Origin: Paucibacter sp. B2R-40
GTDB taxonomy: Bacteria; Pseudomonadota; Gammaproteobacteria; Burkholderiales; Burkholderiaceae_C
DNA: 64,000 bases
Direction of reading: 5' to 3'
Assembly (NCBI RefSeq): GCF_025717555.1
Contig: NZ_JAJIRP010000006.1
Location: forward strand, 186,243 to 250,242
Shown here: positions 62,373 through 64,000 of the stretch, piece by piece
Position numbering within the stretch: position 1 is the first letter of the stretch
How the letters are laid out: every line of letters begins with the position of its first letter
The notes under the pieces: generated by a model
Told to the model about the DNA's origin: nothing
What the model saw: the letters and a program-made list of their open reading frames with translations, nothing else
Databases searched by the model: none
Made by a program: the position numbers and the translations under genes

Positions 62373-64000
62373 ATGTTTGCACTGTTCGATGACGCCGGAA
62401 AATTCCTCGCCGGCCGCGTGATGTCTGAAGCCGATAGTTCGATGCAGATCGAAATGGATTCGGGCAAGCGCGTCAAAGTAAAAGCCGCCAATGTGCTGCT
62501 TAAATTCGATAAACCCGCACCGGCCGAGCTGATTGCTGCAGCGCAGGCGCTGGCCAAAGAGATCGATCTCGACCTCGCCTGGGAGTTTGCGCCAGAGGGC
62601 GAGTTCGGCTTTGCGGAGCTGGCGCGAGAGTACTTCGACGCCAAGGCCAGCCTTGCCCAGCAGGTCGCCGCGCTGTTCGCCTTGTTCGAAGCACCGCATT
62701 ACTTCCGCCGCGCCGGCAAGGGCCAGTTCAAAAAGGCGCCGGAAGAAATCGTCAAGGCTGCCCTTTTGGGCCTAGAGCGCAAGCGCCTGCAAGCGCTGCA
62801 GATCGAAGAATGGGCCACCGAGCTGGTCGAGGGCCGCTGCCCAGGTCCGGTGGCGGAGCAGATCTACAAGATTTTGTTCAAACCCGACAAGAACGGCCCT
62901 GAGTACAAAGCGGTGGCCCTGGCCACCCAGCGCGCCCGCAAGGCGCCGCTGGAGTTGCTGCAAAGCGTCGGTGCGATCAGCAGCGCTTACCAGTTCCACT
63001 GGAAGCGCTTCTTGTTCGACCAGTTCCCCAAGGGCTATAAGTTCCCGCCTTTGAGCGCGCCCGCGATCAAGGACGATTTGCCTCTGTCGACCGTGAGTGC
63101 TTTCTCGATCGACGATTCAGCCACGACCGAAATCGACGATGCGCTGTCGGTGCAAGGCCTCGGCACCGGCAAAGTCATCTTTGGCATCCATATCGCAGCA
63201 CCGGGCCTGGCTTTTGAGCCCGATTCGGCGATCGACAAGGTCGCACGCGAGCGCCTGTCCACCGTCTATATGCCGGGCTGGAAGCTGACCATGCTGCCCG
63301 ACGATGTCGTGCAGGCCTACACGCTGATCGAGGGCCGCGCCTGCCCTGCGGTGTCGCTGTATGTGACCATGGACGAGGCGACGCTGGCCATAACCGGCAG
63401 CGAGACCAAGCTGGAGCGCGTGCCTATCACCGCCAATCTGCGCCACGACAAGCTTGACGCCGTCATCACCGAAGCGACCTTGACCGGCGAGGCTGCGGCC
63501 GACTACGCGTTTGAGCCCGAACTGGCATTTGCATTCCGCCTGGCTCGCCACTTGAAGGCCGGCCGCGAAGTGGTGCGCGGCAAGCCGGAGAACTTCAACC
63601 GGCCGGACTACAACTTCCGCCTCGACTCGAACGGCGCGCATGAGCCCAAGGGCGGCGAGATCGTCAGCATCACGACCCGCCAACGCGGCGCGCCGCTGGA
63701 CCTGATCGTCGCCGAGGCGATGATTCTGGCCAACTCGACCTGGGGCGGCTGGCTCAACGACATGGGCCTGCCCGGCATCTACCGCAGCCAGGCCAGCATG
63801 GCGCCCGGCATCAAGGTGCGCATGGGCACGCGTGCCCAGCCGCATGCCGGCTTGGGCGTGGCGCAATACACCTGGTCGACCTCGCCGCTGCGCCGCTATG
63901 TGGACCTGGTCAACCAATGGCAAATCATTGCCTGCGTGCGCAATGGCCGCACCGCCGCGCTGGTGGCACCGTTCAAGCCCAAAGACGCGGCGCTGTTCTC
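62373..64000 (+). CDS. RNB-domain ribonuclease (RNase II/R family), 3' end outside window
   Basis: The frame is open from ATG 62373 to the window edge (542 residues visible). It has an N-terminal cold-shock-like part (MFALFDDAGKFLAGRVMSE) and the RNB catalytic domain with the metal-binding aspartates in IDDSATTEIDDALSVQG, then VPITANLRHDKLD and YTWSTSPLRRYVDLVNQWQ. It would degrade RNA 3' to 5' in the cytoplasm. Length so far and the first domain match the shorter RNB proteins of Burkholderiales rather than RNase R. The C-terminal S1 region would lie beyond the window. Confidence 0.92.
   Translation, partial: MFALFDDAGKFLAGRVMSEADSSMQIEMDSGKRVKVKAANVLLKFDKPAPAELIAAAQALAKEIDLDLAWEFAPEGEFGFAELAREYFDAKASLAQQVAALFALFEAPHYFRRAGKGQFKKAPEEIVKAALLGLERKRLQALQIEEWATELVEGRCPGPVAEQIYKILFKPDKNGPEYKAVALATQRARKAPLELLQSVGAISSAYQFHWKRFLFDQFPKGYKFPPLSAPAIKDDLPLSTVSAFSIDDSATTEIDDALSVQGLGTGKVIFGIHIAAPGLAFEPDSAIDKVARERLSTVYMPGWKLTMLPDDVVQAYTLIEGRACPAVSLYVTMDEATLAITGSETKLERVPITANLRHDKLDAVITEATLTGEAAADYAFEPELAFAFRLARHLKAGREVVRGKPENFNRPDYNFRLDSNGAHEPKGGEIVSITTRQRGAPLDLIVAEAMILANSTWGGWLNDMGLPGIYRSQASMAPGIKVRMGTRAQPHAGLGVAQYTWSTSPLRRYVDLVNQWQIIACVRNGRTAALVAPFKPKDAALF

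Noticed and set aside
62094-62699. Minus-strand frame of ~200 codons opposite the start of the RNB gene.
   Set aside because: Only its end matches the TIGR02285 relic; the rest is antisense to the RNB ribonuclease.
1-64000. CRISPR arrays, tRNA or rRNA genes, phage genes.
   Set aside because: No regularly spaced repeats, cloverleaf-like segments or phage structural genes were seen on either strand.

Overview
The window is GC-rich (roughly 60-65% G+C by eye), densely coded chromosomal DNA from a betaproteobacterium. The gene content fits order Burkholderiales, probably the Roseateles/Paucibacter/Rubrivivax group: seven PEP-CTERM proteins, hemL-mpl, a ComFB protein, DUF3297, DUF1993 and a DUF4178/DUF350 operon. 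This placement is inferred from gene families and style; no rRNA or tRNA gene was seen to fix it.

Layout. 0-10 kb is mostly housekeeping: the 3' end of hemL, mpl, an acetyltransferase, a divergent MFS exporter/AraC pair, nadA, a ComFB gene and nadB (the first two steps of de novo NAD synthesis face each other around comFB). A ~600 bp inverted repeat without genes follows, then a methyltransferase. 9-20 kb holds a sterol desaturase-type oxidase, an AraC regulator coupled to a DUF2804 gene, DUF3297, M3 and M16 peptidases, an acetyltransferase, clpB with a recognisable sigma-32 promoter, and DUF1993. A 1172-residue BTAD/ATPase regulator fills 20.5-24 kb.

24-34 kb is a secretion island: four PEP-CTERM proteins, a full-length M9 collagenase, a stand-alone M9 catalytic domain, a secreted YciI-like protein, and a decayed second crcB. 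34-48 kb has crcB, moaE, an SPFH-DUF4178-DUF350 operon, a ZntB-like transporter, a large zinc metalloprotease lipoprotein, a YqiA-type esterase, DUF2145, and PhoD followed by a PEP-CTERM protein. 47.5-56 kb has a MaoC/phosphotransacetylase fusion, a small lipoprotein, a VOC-family gene broken by two nonsense codons, a pyruvate-phosphate-dikinase-like protein lacking its C-terminal barrel with an uncharacterised partner, and a prolyl oligopeptidase.

The last part (56-62.3 kb) is a degenerate accessory region: two PEP-CTERM genes, an IS1595-type transposase fragment, truncated DUF1254 and DUF885 genes abutting each other, and an intact periplasmic-binding-type gene next to a decayed paralogue. 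The window ends inside an RNB-family ribonuclease gene.

Functional themes are export of surface proteins (PEP-CTERM sorting; no exosortase gene in the window), extracellular and periplasmic proteolysis (M9 x2, M3, M16, S9, M10-like), NAD and cell-wall recycling, and several conserved but uncharacterised gene pairs. The best candidates for undescribed biology are the PPDK-like/DUF47-like pair, the SPFH-DUF4178-DUF350 operon and the collagenase/PEP-CTERM island.
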